Shown piece by piece: positions 26,470-35,721 of a stretch of 64,000 bases of DNA. Source of the DNA: an uncultured Ruminococcus sp. (lineage in GTDB: Bacteria > Bacillota > Clostridia > Oscillospirales > Acutalibacteraceae); contig CADASG010000008.1 in assembly GCA_902790475.1 (NCBI GenBank), forward strand, positions 1 through 64,000, read 5' to 3'. Position numbers and translations under genes: made by a program. Each line of letters begins with the position of its first letter. Within the stretch, counting starts at the first letter, position 1. Under the pieces are notes generated by a model. That model saw only the letters and a list, made by a program, of their open reading frames with translations, made no database searches and was not told the origin of the DNA.

Positions 26470-27648
26470 ATGAATGAGTTAATGTTGAAGTACGGCTGTA
26501 ACCCCAACCAAAAGCCGTCAAAGATTTTTATGAAGAACGGTTCAGAGCTTCCCGTTGAGGTGCTCAACGGAAAGCCCGGCTATATCAATTTTCTGGACGC
26601 GTTCAACTCCTATCAGTTGGTACGCGAGCTGAAAAAGGCAACGGGACTCCCTGCTGCCGCTTCATTCAAGCACGTCAGCCCCGCAGGTGCGGCTGTTGCC
26701 TGCGAGCTTTCCGATACACTGAAAAAAATATACTTTGTAGATGATTTGGAGCTGTCTCCCATCGCTTCCGCTTACGCAATGGCAAGAGGCGCGGACAGAA
26801 TGTCCTCGTACGGCGACTGGGTAGCTCTTTCGGATACCTGCGACGTTCAGACCGCTAAGCTGCTGCAGCGCGAGGTGTCAGACGGTATCATCGCTCCCGA
26901 CTACACTCCCGAGGCGCTCGAGGTGCTCAAAACCAAGCGCAAGGGGAACTACAACGTTGTTAAGATCGATCCCGATTATGCTCCCGATCCCATTGAACAC
27001 AAGGATGTTTTCGGCGTAACCTTTGAGCAGGGCAGAAACGAGCTTGTTATCGACGAAGCTATGCTCATGCAGAATATTGTTACCGATAACAAGGAGCTTA
27101 CCAACGAGGCTATGCGCGATCTGCTCATTGCTCTGATCACGCTTAAATACACCCAGTCAAATTCCGTTTGCTACGCAAAGGGCGGTCAGGCGATCGGCGT
27201 CGGTGCCGGTCAGCAGAGCCGTATCCATTGCACCAGACTCGCAGGAAACAAGGCTGATATCTGGTATCTCAGACAGCATCCGAAGGTAATGAACCTGCCT
27301 TTTGTAGATGATATCCGCCGTCCCGACCGCGACAATACCATCGACGTTTATATCTCAGACGATTACGAGGATGTTCTCGCTGACGGTATCTGGCAGCAGT
27401 TCTTTAAAACCAAGCCCGAGCCTCTTACACGTGAGGAGAAAAAAGAGTGGCTCAGCACATTCAGCGGAGTTTCTCTCGGTTCAGACGCGTTCTTCCCGTT
27501 CGGCGACAATATAGAGAGAGCCAAGCGTTCAGGCGTGCAGTATGTTGCGCAGCCCGGCGGCTCTATCCGCGACGACAATGTTATTGATACCTGCAACAAG
27601 TACGGCATGACGATGTCCTTCACGGGTATTCGTCTGTTCCACCACTGA
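26470..27648 (+). CDS. purH: Stand-alone AICAR formyltransferase (PurH C-terminal activity)
   Basis: Adds a formyl group to AICAR using 10-formyl-THF. The 392-residue product contains only the AICAR transformylase part of PurH: N-terminal LKYGCNPNQKPSKIF, the substrate-binding SFKHVSPAGAAVA segment with catalytic Lys/His, and GAGQQSRIHCTRLAG. No MGS-like cyclohydrolase domain precedes it; that function is supplied by the PurO gene upstream. It belongs to the stand-alone AICARFT group common in Clostridia. GAGGTG ribosome site, 16 bases after purO. Confidence 0.9.
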   Translation: MNELMLKYGCNPNQKPSKIFMKNGSELPVEVLNGKPGYINFLDAFNSYQLVRELKKATGLPAAASFKHVSPAGAAVACELSDTLKKIYFVDDLELSPIASAYAMARGADRMSSYGDWVALSDTCDVQTAKLLQREVSDGIIAPDYTPEALEVLKTKRKGNYNVVKIDPDYAPDPIEHKDVFGVTFEQGRNELVIDEAMLMQNIVTDNKELTNEAMRDLLIALITLKYTQSNSVCYAKGGQAIGVGAGQQSRIHCTRLAGNKADIWYLRQHPKVMNLPFVDDIRRPDRDNTIDVYISDDYEDVLADGIWQQFFKTKPEPLTREEKKEWLSTFSGVSLGSDAFFPFGDNIERAKRSGVQYVAQPGGSIRDDNVIDTCNKYGMTMSFTGIRLFHH

Positions 27649-27665
27649 TCGCGGAGGTAAACACA

Positions 27666-28931
27666 ATGAATATACTGATGATCGGCTCCGGCGGCAGAGA
27701 GCACGCGCTGATAAAAAAGCTGCTGGAAAGTCCAAAATGCACCAAGCTTTACTGCGCTCCCGGCAACGGCGGTATTTCCCGTGATGCCGAGATCGTTGAT
27801 ATCGGCGTAATGGACAAGGAAGGCATGGTAAAATTCGCCAAGGAAAACGCTGTGGATTTAGCGTTTGTAGCGCCTGATGACCCTCTCGCGGACGGCATGG
27901 TCGATGCTTTTCAGGCTGCAGGTATCCGCGCGTTCGGTCCCAATGCTAACGCTGCGATTATCGAAGCTTCAAAGGTTTTCTCCAAAAACCTTATGAAGAA
28001 ATACGGTATTCCCACCGCAAAATACGAAGTATTTGACGATCCCGAAAAGGCGATCGCCTATGTCAAGGAGGAAAACACTGTCCCCGTAGTCGTTAAAGCG
28101 GATGGTTTGGCGCTCGGCAAGGGCGTCATCATCGCTCAGACCATTGACGACGCTGTGGCGGCGATCAAGTCCATCATGGAGGACAAGCAGTTCGGCGACT
28201 CAGGAAACAATATCGTTATCGAGGAATTCCTCACAGGTCCCGAGGTTTCCGTTCTTGCTTTTACCGACGGAAAATGCGTCAAGCCCATGGTAAGCTCCAA
28301 GGATCACAAGCGCGCTTACGACAACGACGAGGGCTTGAATACAGGCGGTATGGGTACAGTCAGTCCCAACCCTTATTACACCGACGCGCTTGCTAAGGAG
28401 TGCATGGAAACTATCTTTATTCCTACCATTGAGGCGATGAATAAGGAGGGCAGACCCTTTAAGGGCTGTCTGTATTTCGGACTTATGATGACTCCTAACG
28501 GTCCAAAGGTGATTGAATATAACGCACGCTTCGGCGATCCCGAGGCTCAGGTAGTTTTGCCTCGTCTCAAAACCGATTTGGTAGATATCTGCGAGGCGGT
28601 CATTGACGAAAAGCTTTCGGAGCTCGATATCGAGTGGTATGACGGAGCGGCTGCCTGCGTTGTTATGGCGAGCGGCGGTTACCCGGTTTCCTACAAAAAG
28701 GGGATCGAAATGTTCGGTTTAGATGAAAACGGCGGGGTAGAGGGCGCTATCGTTTACCATGCCGGCACAAAATACGAAAACGGCAAATTCTATACCAACG
28801 GCGGCAGAGTGTTGGGCGTGACAGCAAAAGCCGACACGCTCGACGAGGCGCTTGATAAGGCATATGCGGCTGTTAAGAAAATCACTTTTGAAGGCGCGCA
28901 CTACCGTACCGATATCGGTAAAACAAAGTAA
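27666..28931 (+). CDS. purD: Phosphoribosylamine-glycine ligase (GAR synthetase)
   Basis: ATP-grasp ligase joining glycine to phosphoribosylamine. 421 residues; opens with the Rossmann-like MIGSGGREHALIKKL, then the ATP-grasp core with VVKADGLALGKGV, EEFLTGPEVSVLAF, GGMGTVSPNPYY and the metal-binding VIEYNARFGDPEAQ. Last gene of the operon, with GGAGG before ATG and a strong terminator 50 bases downstream. purL/purQ/purS, purB, purC and purK are absent here and must lie elsewhere. Confidence 0.96.
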   Translation: MNILMIGSGGREHALIKKLLESPKCTKLYCAPGNGGISRDAEIVDIGVMDKEGMVKFAKENAVDLAFVAPDDPLADGMVDAFQAAGIRAFGPNANAAIIEASKVFSKNLMKKYGIPTAKYEVFDDPEKAIAYVKEENTVPVVVKADGLALGKGVIIAQTIDDAVAAIKSIMEDKQFGDSGNNIVIEEFLTGPEVSVLAFTDGKCVKPMVSSKDHKRAYDNDEGLNTGGMGTVSPNPYYTDALAKECMETIFIPTIEAMNKEGRPFKGCLYFGLMMTPNGPKVIEYNARFGDPEAQVVLPRLKTDLVDICEAVIDEKLSELDIEWYDGAAACVVMASGGYPVSYKKGIEMFGLDENGGVEGAIVYHAGTKYENGKFYTNGGRVLGVTAKADTLDEALDKAYAAVKKITFEGAHYRTDIGKTK

Positions 28932-28981
28932 TAGTCTTTTCTTTATTACTAAGTGACGTAATTAAAAAATTGTATAAATCA

Positions 28982-29015
28982 GGGTTGGTTCTCGTTAAGA
29001 AGAACCAACCCTTTT
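28982..29015. terminator. Terminator between purD and spo0A
   Basis: GGGTTGGTTCT 28982-28992 pairs perfectly with AGAACCAACCC 29001-29011 (11 bp, eight-base loop), then TTTT. It lies between converging genes and may serve both. Confidence 0.88.
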
Positions 29016-29029
29016 GATTTACAGGTGAC

Positions 29030-29797
29030 TTATGACGCATTTTTGAGCTGCAATCTTAGCCTGTCGGAAATCATTGCGATAAACTCACTGTTGGTGGGCT
29101 TGCCCCTGTCATTGTGGATGGTGTAGCCGAAGTATGAGTTAAGCACATCAATATCGCCTCTGTCCCAGGCGACCTCAATGGCATGGCGTATCGCGCGCTC
29201 CACCCTTGAAGAAGTCGTGTTGTACTTCTTGGCAACCGAAGGATAGAGCTGTTTGGTGACGGCGTTGATTATTTCGGGCTTTTCCACAGACATCATAATT
29301 GAATCACGCAGGTAGTGATATCCCTTGATGTGAGCAGGAACGCCGATTTCATGCAATATCTCCGTTACTCTCAGCTCAATGCCGAAGCTGTCTATCGGGA
29401 TTGGCGCTTTATAGCGCGTGTCGTTTTTCTTGAGCATAAGCGAAATGTTTTCACAAAGCTGCGCAATGTCATATGGCTTCAAAACAAAGTAGCCGGCGCC
29501 GCTGTTCATGATCTCGCGCTCAAGGACTGCGCTGTGAAATGTGGAAAACACCATAAACAGCGGCTGCTTTCCGTTTTCACGTTTTATGCTGCGCATAACG
29601 CCAATAGCGTCAAGTCTTGTCATAAACGCGTCCATCAGCACTACGTCGGGCTGTTCATGTCTTATTCTTCCGCAAAGCTCCTCGCCGTCTTTGACGCAAA
29701 ATTCGACAGACAGGTTAAAATCCTGAAATACTTTCATGTCCGGCTGTAAGAATTCCGCCGCGTCTTCGGTAATAATCATCTTTGTACGATTGTCCAT
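29030..29797 (-). CDS. spo0A: Sporulation response regulator Spo0A
   Basis: Master regulator of sporulation onset; phosphorylated Spo0A binds 0A boxes. 255 residues. The receiver domain is divergent in sequence but keeps the acidic pair Glu11-Asp12, phosphoacceptor Asp56 (VVLMDAFM), Ser85/Thr86 and Lys107 (VLKPYD), so it should be phosphorylatable. The C-terminal Spo0A effector domain is highly typical: [17 protein letters not shown], then [16 protein letters not shown] and [15 protein letters not shown]. It lies 154 bases downstream of spoIVB on the same strand, the classic gene order. GGGAG ribosome site. Confidence 0.95.
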   Translation of the reverse strand: MDNRTKMIITEDAAEFLQPDMKVFQDFNLSVEFCVKDGEELCGRIRHEQPDVVLMDAFMTRLDAIGVMRSIKRENGKQPLFMVFSTFHSAVLEREIMNSGAGYFVLKPYDIAQLCENISLMLKKNDTRYKAPIPIDSFGIELRVTEILHEIGVPAHIKGYHYLRDSIMMSVEKPEIINAVTKQLYPSVAKKYNTTSSRVERAIRHAIEVAWDRGDIDVLNSYFGYTIHNDRGKPTNSEFIAMISDRLRLQLKNAS

Positions 29798-29833
29798 GTC
29801 GGTAATCTCCCATCAATTTATTAATGTGTGTTA

Positions 29834-29862
29834 ATATTACCATAAAATGGCAAAGATAGCAA
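29834..29862 (-). promoter_or_regulatory. Candidate promoter for spo0A
   Basis: Read on the minus strand: TTGCTA 29862-29857, 17-base spacer, TAATAT 29839-29834, with a short leader to the start at 29797. I could not identify a clear sigma-H promoter or 0A box by eye in the spoIVB-spo0A interval. Confidence 0.4.
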
Positions 29863-29951
29863 TAGTTTCCAAAGAAATTTTTGAAAAAATTTTTACGGGA
29901 TTTTTGTGGAAAATTTTTGACATTGACAGAAAACCACAATATAAAGTGTAA

Positions 29952-30968
29952 TCACCGATTATTCGACGCCATATTTTGTGCTAATACGCCATAACCCTCA
30001 GACGGAGAATTCATAAAAACATGCGTTATCGCTCCGGCAAGTTTACCGTTTTGCACTATAGGACTTCCGCTCATACCCTGCACGATACCTCCGCATTTTT
30101 CCAAAAGTGTTTTATCTGTAATCTTTATAACAAAATTCTCGTTGCAGTTTTTGTCTTTATTTCGTATCTGAGTTATCTCTGCGTCATAACATCTGACGTT
30201 GTTTGAGTCCAGTGTGGTGTAAACCTGAGCTTTGCCTGTTTTTACTTCGTTGTTTTCCGCAAGCGCAAGCTTAGGTCTGTTCGCACAGTCATTTTCATTG
30301 AACGTTCCGAATACGCCCAGAGGGGTGTTTTTTGTCAGACTGCCTATCGTCTGCTCGGTAAAATATCCGTTAAGGCTTCCCGGTTTTCCTGCCGTGCTTT
30401 TGGTTATTGAGCTTATTGTCGCTCCCAAGATCTCCGCCGACCCTAAGGGCAGCAAGGCTGAGGTTTGCGGGTCGCATATTCCGTGCCCAAGTGCGGCAAA
30501 ATAATTGTGTGAGCTGTCATAGAAAGTCACGGTGCCGATCCCTGCGCAGCTGTCTTTTACCCATGCTCCTATCAAAAACATGCCGTCGCTGTTCTTTTCG
30601 GGTTTGACGGTTTTGTTCATCATTTGTCCGTTTCGTTCAACCTTGAATTCAATTTCACAGCCTTTGCTTTCACAGGCTGCCTTGTGCAGATCCTCATTAG
30701 TGTTTATTCTCCTGCCGTTTGCGGTTTTTATGATATCGTTTACTTTTAAGCCGGCTTCCTTAGACGGGCAAACATAACCTTTGCCGTCATAAAAATCCTC
30801 CAGTTCGGTAACTATTACACCGTCGTTGTAGAATTTTACTCCGAAGCTTTGTCCGCCCAGATACACTAAATTCACGTTTTCTTCCGCTGCGCAGCAATTT
30901 GGGAGCGTAAATAAAACGAAAAACATGCAAATAAGCAAAATTTTTATATTTTTTCTCTTTTTTTTCAA
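29952..30968 (-). CDS. spoIVB: SpoIVB serine peptidase (S55)
   Basis: Forespore signalling protease, 338 residues. N-terminal membrane/signal segment (about 7-27), PDZ domain (about 60-120; KEAGLKVNDIIKTANGRRI), then the S55 peptidase domain with ALGHGICD (His) and the GMSGSPIVQNGK nucleophile (Ser about 302). In Bacillus it is secreted into the intermembrane space and cleaves SpoIVFA, releasing the sigma-K processing protease SpoIVFB. A SpoIVFB-like protease and a BofA are also encoded in this window. Start is TTG at 30968 with AAGGTGA just upstream. Directly upstream of spo0A, as in most spore-formers. Confidence 0.93.
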   Translation of the reverse strand: MKKKRKNIKILLICMFFVLFTLPNCCAAEENVNLVYLGGQSFGVKFYNDGVIVTELEDFYDGKGYVCPSKEAGLKVNDIIKTANGRRINTNEDLHKAACESKGCEIEFKVERNGQMMNKTVKPEKNSDGMFLIGAWVKDSCAGIGTVTFYDSSHNYFAALGHGICDPQTSALLPLGSAEILGATISSITKSTAGKPGSLNGYFTEQTIGSLTKNTPLGVFGTFNENDCANRPKLALAENNEVKTGKAQVYTTLDSNNVRCYDAEITQIRNKDKNCNENFVIKITDKTLLEKCGGIVQGMSGSPIVQNGKLAGAITHVFMNSPSEGYGVLAQNMASNNR

Positions 30969-31000
30969 AAAATCACCTTCTTTCCGTTGCCTTTATTATC

Positions 31001-31031
31001 ATTTGCATTTATAATATAATTAAATGCGAAT
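31001..31031. promoter_or_regulatory. Dyad symmetry in the spoIVB / P-type ATPase divergent region
   Basis: ATTTGCATTTA 31001-31011 and TAAATGCGAAT 31021-31031 are near-perfect reverse complements (10 of 11) around nine AT bases. The spacing and position between divergent genes fit a repressor operator, but no regulator is encoded beside it. Confidence 0.35.
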
Positions 31032-31144
31032 AGTCTATATTCATTTTTTTATTGGAAGTCAACTGTTCGCAAAACCGTGAAAACATTAAATACTTGAAGA
31101 ATTTTTCTTATTTTCAAAAATTATTTGAAGGTGTTGATAAACAA

Positions 31145-33496
31145 ATGCAAAAGGAAATAAGGGGTTTGACCTCCGAACAGGTTGCTCAGCGAGTCGCACA
31201 GGGCAAGGTCAATGTAACCTCAGACATCAAAACCAAATCTATAAAGCGGATTTTTTACGATAATATCTGCACTATGTTTAATCTTATCAACGTCGTGCTG
31301 TTTGTCTCTCTGTTGCTTGTCGGTTCTTATCGTAATCTGCTGTTTATCGGAGTAGTTGTATTTAACACGGTAATCGGAATAATTCAGGAAATTCGCTCCA
31401 AAAAAAGTGTGGACAGGCTGACGATCCTTTCCGAAAGCAAGGTCTCGGTGCTTCGCGACGGAGTACTGACGCAAGTCAGCAAGGAGGAGTTGGTGGAGGA
31501 TGACGTTATCGTACTGTCACGCGGCAATCAGATCCCGGCTGACTGCGTGGTGATCGACGGACTGTGCAAAGCCAATGAAAGCCTGCTTACGGGTGAATCC
31601 GACTTGATCCAGAAGGGTGAGGGGGACGAGCTGTTATCCGGAAGCTTTATTTCCGCAGGCACCTGCTATGCGCTTGTTACGCGCGTAGGCTCCGAAAGCT
31701 ACGCGGCGAGGATCAACAGTGAAGCCAAGTATATAAAAAAGAACAATTCTCAAATACTCAGTTCCTTTAATTTCATTATCAAGGTTTGTACCTTCACCAT
31801 TTTCCCGATCGGCGTAATGATGTTTATAAGTCATTATTTCATCCAAAGCCAAAACCTGCAGGCAACAGTGGTTGCTACCGTCGCGGCTCTGGTAGGAATG
31901 ATTCCGGGCGGAATGATACTGCTTACCAGTACCGTACTGGCGGTTTCGGTTGTCAGGCTTTCCCGAAAAAATGTGTTGATCAATGAGATGTACTGCATTG
32001 AATCTCTGGCGAGAGTAGATGTGCTGTGCCTGGACAAGACAGGCACATTGACCGCCGATAAAATGAATGTTCACAAGATAATCAACCTTAATACCAACGA
32101 CGATAAGATCAAAACCGCGCTGAGCTCAATTGTAGCCGCGAGTGATGAGATCAACGCCACATTACAGGCGATAAGCGACTACATACAGGGAGTCGAAGCT
32201 ATCCAATGCAAACATTTTGTACCGTTTTCTTCCGAAACCAAATGGTCGGGCGGTACCTTTGAAAACGGTAAAACCTATATCATGGGTGCGGCAGAGTTTG
32301 TTTTTTCCGATAAAGAAAAATACGCAGAGATCTATCATTATATTCAGCAGATAAAGGAAACCGTGAGAATACTTGTTTTAGGTTCCTCCGATCAGCCGTT
32401 CAGCGAATCGGGATTGCCGGATGATCTGCACCCCATGGCGTTGATTCTGATAAAGGACCAGCTCAGGGATAATGTCAATGAAACCGTTGATTATTTCAAG
32501 GAACAGGGCGTTACATTGAAGGTTATCTCGGGCGACAGCGTAAAAACCGTTAAGAGCATAGCAAAAGATACGGGTATCGAAGGCGCGGAAAACGCAGTGG
32601 ATATGACCACCGTTACCACAGACGAGGAGCTTGACGAGGTTGCCGAGAGATGCAACGTATTCGGCAGGGTCACCCCTGCTCAGAAGAAAAAACTGGTTTT
32701 GGCTCTGAAAGCGCACGGTCATTCGGTTGCAATGACGGGCGACGGCGTAAACGACGTGCTCGCGCTCAAGGAAGCGGATTGCTCCGTAGCAATGGCTTCC
32801 GGCAGTGAGGCGGCTCGCAATGTTTCTCAAATCGTTCTGGTTGATAACGACTTTGCATCCATGCCGCACGTGGTAGCGGAAGGCAGGCGTACAATAAACA
32901 ACGTGGAGCGAAGCTCATCACTCTATCTTGTTAAAACTATCTATTCGATCGTACTCGCGGTATTCTTTATATGTTTCAGCATGACCTACCCATTTAAACC
33001 GATCCAGCTGACGCTCGTCAGTGCATTTACCGTCGGTATCCCGTCCTTTGTTCTTGCGCTACAGCCAAATAAAAACATAATCAAAGGCAATTTTACTTTC
33101 AATATAATTATGCGCGCGTTTCCGGCAGCGATTTGCGTGATATTAAATATCATCACGATTGCGGTATTTATGGCTAAAGACGTCATACCGATGTCTGACG
33201 CGGAGCTTTCAACGATTTCCGTGTACATTACCGCGCTGTCAGGGATGCTGCTGATAGTACGCTTATCTATTCCGTTCAACGCTCTCCGTATCGTCATGAT
33301 GACGGTCTGCACGGCAGGCTTTTGCTTGGGCTCAGCGTTATTCGGTCAGTTTTTTGTTTTGGCTCCGCTGAGTCTTAACGCGCTGTTGATGCTGTTGGTA
33401 TTCTCGGTGGTTACCGTGATCATATTCAATGTTGTTTATAATTTAAATGAGCGCATGATTAACAAATACAAGAATCGGGCTAAACTGCAAAAATAA
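31145..33496 (+). CDS. CtpE-like cation-transporting P-type ATPase
   Basis: ATP-driven cation pump, 783 residues. Motifs in order: N-terminal GLTSEQVAQRVAQGKVN, actuator LTGESD, membrane motif MIPGGMILLTS, phosphorylation site DKTGTLTADKMNV, hinge TGDGVNDVLALKEADCSVAMASGSEA, then about six C-terminal helices. The IPGGM/LLTSTVLAVSVVRLSRKNVLINEM stretch resembles the mycobacterial CtpE group, proposed to move calcium; no heavy-metal binding domain or CPC motif is present. ATG at 31145 preferred over the earlier frame start: GAAGGTG lies upstream and the N-terminal family motif begins there. Substrate uncertain. Followed by cca after 25 bases. Confidence 0.82.
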   Translation: MQKEIRGLTSEQVAQRVAQGKVNVTSDIKTKSIKRIFYDNICTMFNLINVVLFVSLLLVGSYRNLLFIGVVVFNTVIGIIQEIRSKKSVDRLTILSESKVSVLRDGVLTQVSKEELVEDDVIVLSRGNQIPADCVVIDGLCKANESLLTGESDLIQKGEGDELLSGSFISAGTCYALVTRVGSESYAARINSEAKYIKKNNSQILSSFNFIIKVCTFTIFPIGVMMFISHYFIQSQNLQATVVATVAALVGMIPGGMILLTSTVLAVSVVRLSRKNVLINEMYCIESLARVDVLCLDKTGTLTADKMNVHKIINLNTNDDKIKTALSSIVAASDEINATLQAISDYIQGVEAIQCKHFVPFSSETKWSGGTFENGKTYIMGAAEFVFSDKEKYAEIYHYIQQIKETVRILVLGSSDQPFSESGLPDDLHPMALILIKDQLRDNVNETVDYFKEQGVTLKVISGDSVKTVKSIAKDTGIEGAENAVDMTTVTTDEELDEVAERCNVFGRVTPAQKKKLVLALKAHGHSVAMTGDGVNDVLALKEADCSVAMASGSEAARNVSQIVLVDNDFASMPHVVAEGRRTINNVERSSSLYLVKTIYSIVLAVFFICFSMTYPFKPIQLTLVSAFTVGIPSFVLALQPNKNIIKGNFTFNIIMRAFPAAICVILNIITIAVFMAKDVIPMSDAELSTISVYITALSGMLLIVRLSIPFNALRIVMMTVCTAGFCLGSALFGQFFVLAPLSLNALLMLLVFSVVTVIIFNVVYNLNERMINKYKNRAKLQK

Positions 33497-33521
33497 TTCG
33501 ATATTAGAAATAAGTGATTGT

Positions 33522-34856
33522 ATGACTATTCAAATTCCTTCTAACGCAAAAAAAGTCATTGAAGCGCTGAACGGTGGGGGATATGAAGCGTTTGTGGTCG
33601 GCGGCTGCGTTCGTGACGCGCTGCTTGGCAACGAACCGCACGACTGGGATATTTGCACAGACGCTTTGCCTGAGGAAATGCTGCGCTGCTTCAAGCCGTG
33701 GCACACAATTGAAGTCGGAATAAAGCACGGCACCGTAGCTGTGGAGCTTGACCGCGAATTGTATGAGGTGACCGCCTATCGTATAGACGGTGAGTACAGC
33801 GATAATCGTCATCCTGACCGCGTATGTTTTACACGGGATTTGACGCAGGATCTGGCGCGCCGTGATTTTACAGTGAACGCCATGGCATACAATGAGTCGT
33901 GCGGATTAGTCGATCCCTTTGGCGGTCAAGCTGATCTGAAAGAAGGCGTGATACGCTGTGTAGGAAATTCCGACGAGCGTTTTTCCGAGGACGCGCTGCG
34001 CATTATGCGCGCTCTGCGGTTTTCCTCGCGGTTTGGATTTGATATTGAGCCTCAAACCTCCGAATCCGTTTTAAAAAACAGATTTCTTCTGAATAATATT
34101 GCCGTTGAACGTCTGCAAACAGAGCTTCTCGGCATCCTCACGGGAGAGTATGCCGAGAAGCTTCTAAATGAATACCGTGACGTTATTGCAGTGCTGATAC
34201 CCGAAATCAGCGAATGCTTTGATTTTGAACAGCGAAATATCCACCACTGCTTCGATGTGTATCGTCATATCGCGCGTTCGGTAGGGGAGATAGCGGCTGA
34301 GCCTTTGCTTCGTGTCGCTATGCTGATGCACGATATAGGCAAGCCCCGTGTGATGACTCAAGATAAAAACGGGACCCGCCACTTCAAAGGACACCAGCAG
34401 GTCAGCGCGGATATAGCCGAAGGTGTTTTGCGGCGGCTGCGGTTTCCAAAGGCGTTTACAGATGATTGTCTTAAACTGATAATGTATCATGACGTTCGCT
34501 TTAACGGCTCGAAAAAGCAGGTCAAGCGCGTAATGAGTCAAGTCGGAGCGGAGCTTATGCCGAAGCTTTTTCAGGTGATGGAAGCTGATTTGTTGGCGCA
34601 GTCCGATTATTTGCGCGAAGAAAAGAAATCATCTGTAGAAACAGCGAAAAAACGATTTGAAGAAATAATTGCTCAGAATGATTGTTTTTCGTTAAAAGAA
34701 TTAAAAATCAACGGCAATGATCTGAAAACGATCGGTATTTCCGAGGGCAGGCAAATCGGATCGGTCTTATCTGTTCTGCTGGATGAAGTGATCGACGAGC
34801 AAATTGAGAATAAAAAAAATGCTCTGCTCAAAAGAGCACAGCAGATTATAAATTGA
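33522..34856 (+). CDS. cca: CCA tRNA nucleotidyltransferase with HD domain
   Basis: Adds or repairs the 3' CCA of tRNAs. 444 residues: class II nucleotidyltransferase head with VVGGCVRDALLG and the catalytic Asp pair in HDWDICTDA; RRDFTVNAMAYN; the RNA- and nucleotide-binding SEDALRIMRALRFSSRFGFDIE; and a C-terminal HD domain (MLMHDIGKPRVMTQDKNGTRHFKGHQ) that may give phosphatase or phosphodiesterase activity. Bacillus-type CCA enzymes often lack a full HD domain, so this resembles the longer Clostridia form. Weak ribosome site (AAGTGA). Ends at a strong terminator. Confidence 0.93.
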   Translation: MTIQIPSNAKKVIEALNGGGYEAFVVGGCVRDALLGNEPHDWDICTDALPEEMLRCFKPWHTIEVGIKHGTVAVELDRELYEVTAYRIDGEYSDNRHPDRVCFTRDLTQDLARRDFTVNAMAYNESCGLVDPFGGQADLKEGVIRCVGNSDERFSEDALRIMRALRFSSRFGFDIEPQTSESVLKNRFLLNNIAVERLQTELLGILTGEYAEKLLNEYRDVIAVLIPEISECFDFEQRNIHHCFDVYRHIARSVGEIAAEPLLRVAMLMHDIGKPRVMTQDKNGTRHFKGHQQVSADIAEGVLRRLRFPKAFTDDCLKLIMYHDVRFNGSKKQVKRVMSQVGAELMPKLFQVMEADLLAQSDYLREEKKSSVETAKKRFEEIIAQNDCFSLKELKINGNDLKTIGISEGRQIGSVLSVLLDEVIDEQIENKKNALLKRAQQIIN

Positions 34857-34857
34857 G

Positions 34858-34896
34858 ATCGGGCGGATTTTTCTTTTTTAGAAAAAATCGCCCGAT
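34858..34896. terminator. Bidirectional terminator between cca and sortase
   Basis: 34858-34873 (ATCGGGCGGATTTTTC) pairs with 34881-34896 with one mismatch, a 16-bp stem with a T-rich loop; A/T flanks give U-runs in both directions for the converging genes. Confidence 0.85.
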
Positions 34897-34902
34897 ATTC
34901 TA

Positions 34903-35721
34903 TTATTCGTTTTTTCGCTTGACCGCAGCCACGACAAATCTTCCGTTTTCGGTGTGGTAATTGCATGTAGACAGGGTGATCACGCTGTCTCCGTAGACAG
35001 GAGTAATGCCTGTATCATAAGCGGAAAGCGATTTGACGTTGGCGATATAGTTGTTAAAGCTGTTTTCGTCAGACAGATCCTTCCACTGATAATACTTGAA
35101 ATGAGTCGTGTCTTTTTCATCGTATATTTTGCTGTAAAAGGCGGCAAATACGGTGTATTCTCCCTTTTCAAAACGGGTGTCAAAATGAATTACGGGGTAG
35201 CTTTGCCAAAAGCTGTAGCTGCCGTAGGAAGGCAGGATACCGAACATAGCGCCGGTGTTCATGTGGTGTCCGTATATCAAAAGATAGTTGCTGTCAGTTC
35301 GGCATTCTCCGTCAATAAATAACATTCCGCAGCTTGAATAATTGCCGTAAAAATCGCGGTGAAGATAATACTCGGATTCTCTCGGGGTATACATTACCGG
35401 GTAGTTTATGCCGGTACCGTCAATTTTCAGCCAGCCGTAATAGTCGGGATTCAGCTCGTATATAGGCTCATATTCTGGAAGCGGTTCGGTTTTTGTTTCT
35501 GTTGTTTTTTTCTTTTCTGATGCCTTTTTTTCGGGTTTTGTTTCAGCGGTACCCTCGGTGGGAGTATGTTCGCTGACTATAGCTGCGAGCTCGTCAAAGG
35601 TTTTTTGTTCCTGATGTGCCGTCAGCCAGTATTTACCGATCATAAAGGCAGAAACGCCGAACACAGCGGCAAATACTGCAATAAGGATTTTTGGTATTAT
35701 TCCGAGCTTTTTCTTTTTCAT
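34903..35721 (-). CDS. srtB: Class B sortase
   Basis: Membrane transpeptidase that joins surface proteins to the cell wall. 272 residues: membrane anchor (about 8-30), a Glu/Lys/Thr-rich linker (about 50-85), then the sortase domain with the NPDYYGWLKIDGTGINYPVM opening typical of class B, catalytic His152 in YGHHM, Cys253 in TLSTCNY and Arg261 in NGRFVV. Its start overlaps the 3' end of the gene upstream by four bases. A protein with an SPKTG sorting motif is encoded two genes upstream on the same strand and is the obvious client candidate, by proximity. Confidence 0.92.
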   Translation of the reverse strand: MKKKKLGIIPKILIAVFAAVFGVSAFMIGKYWLTAHQEQKTFDELAAIVSEHTPTEGTAETKPEKKASEKKKTTETKTEPLPEYEPIYELNPDYYGWLKIDGTGINYPVMYTPRESEYYLHRDFYGNYSSCGMLFIDGECRTDSNYLLIYGHHMNTGAMFGILPSYGSYSFWQSYPVIHFDTRFEKGEYTVFAAFYSKIYDEKDTTHFKYYQWKDLSDENSFNNYIANVKSLSAYDTGITPVYGDSVITLSTCNYHTENGRFVVAAVKRKNE

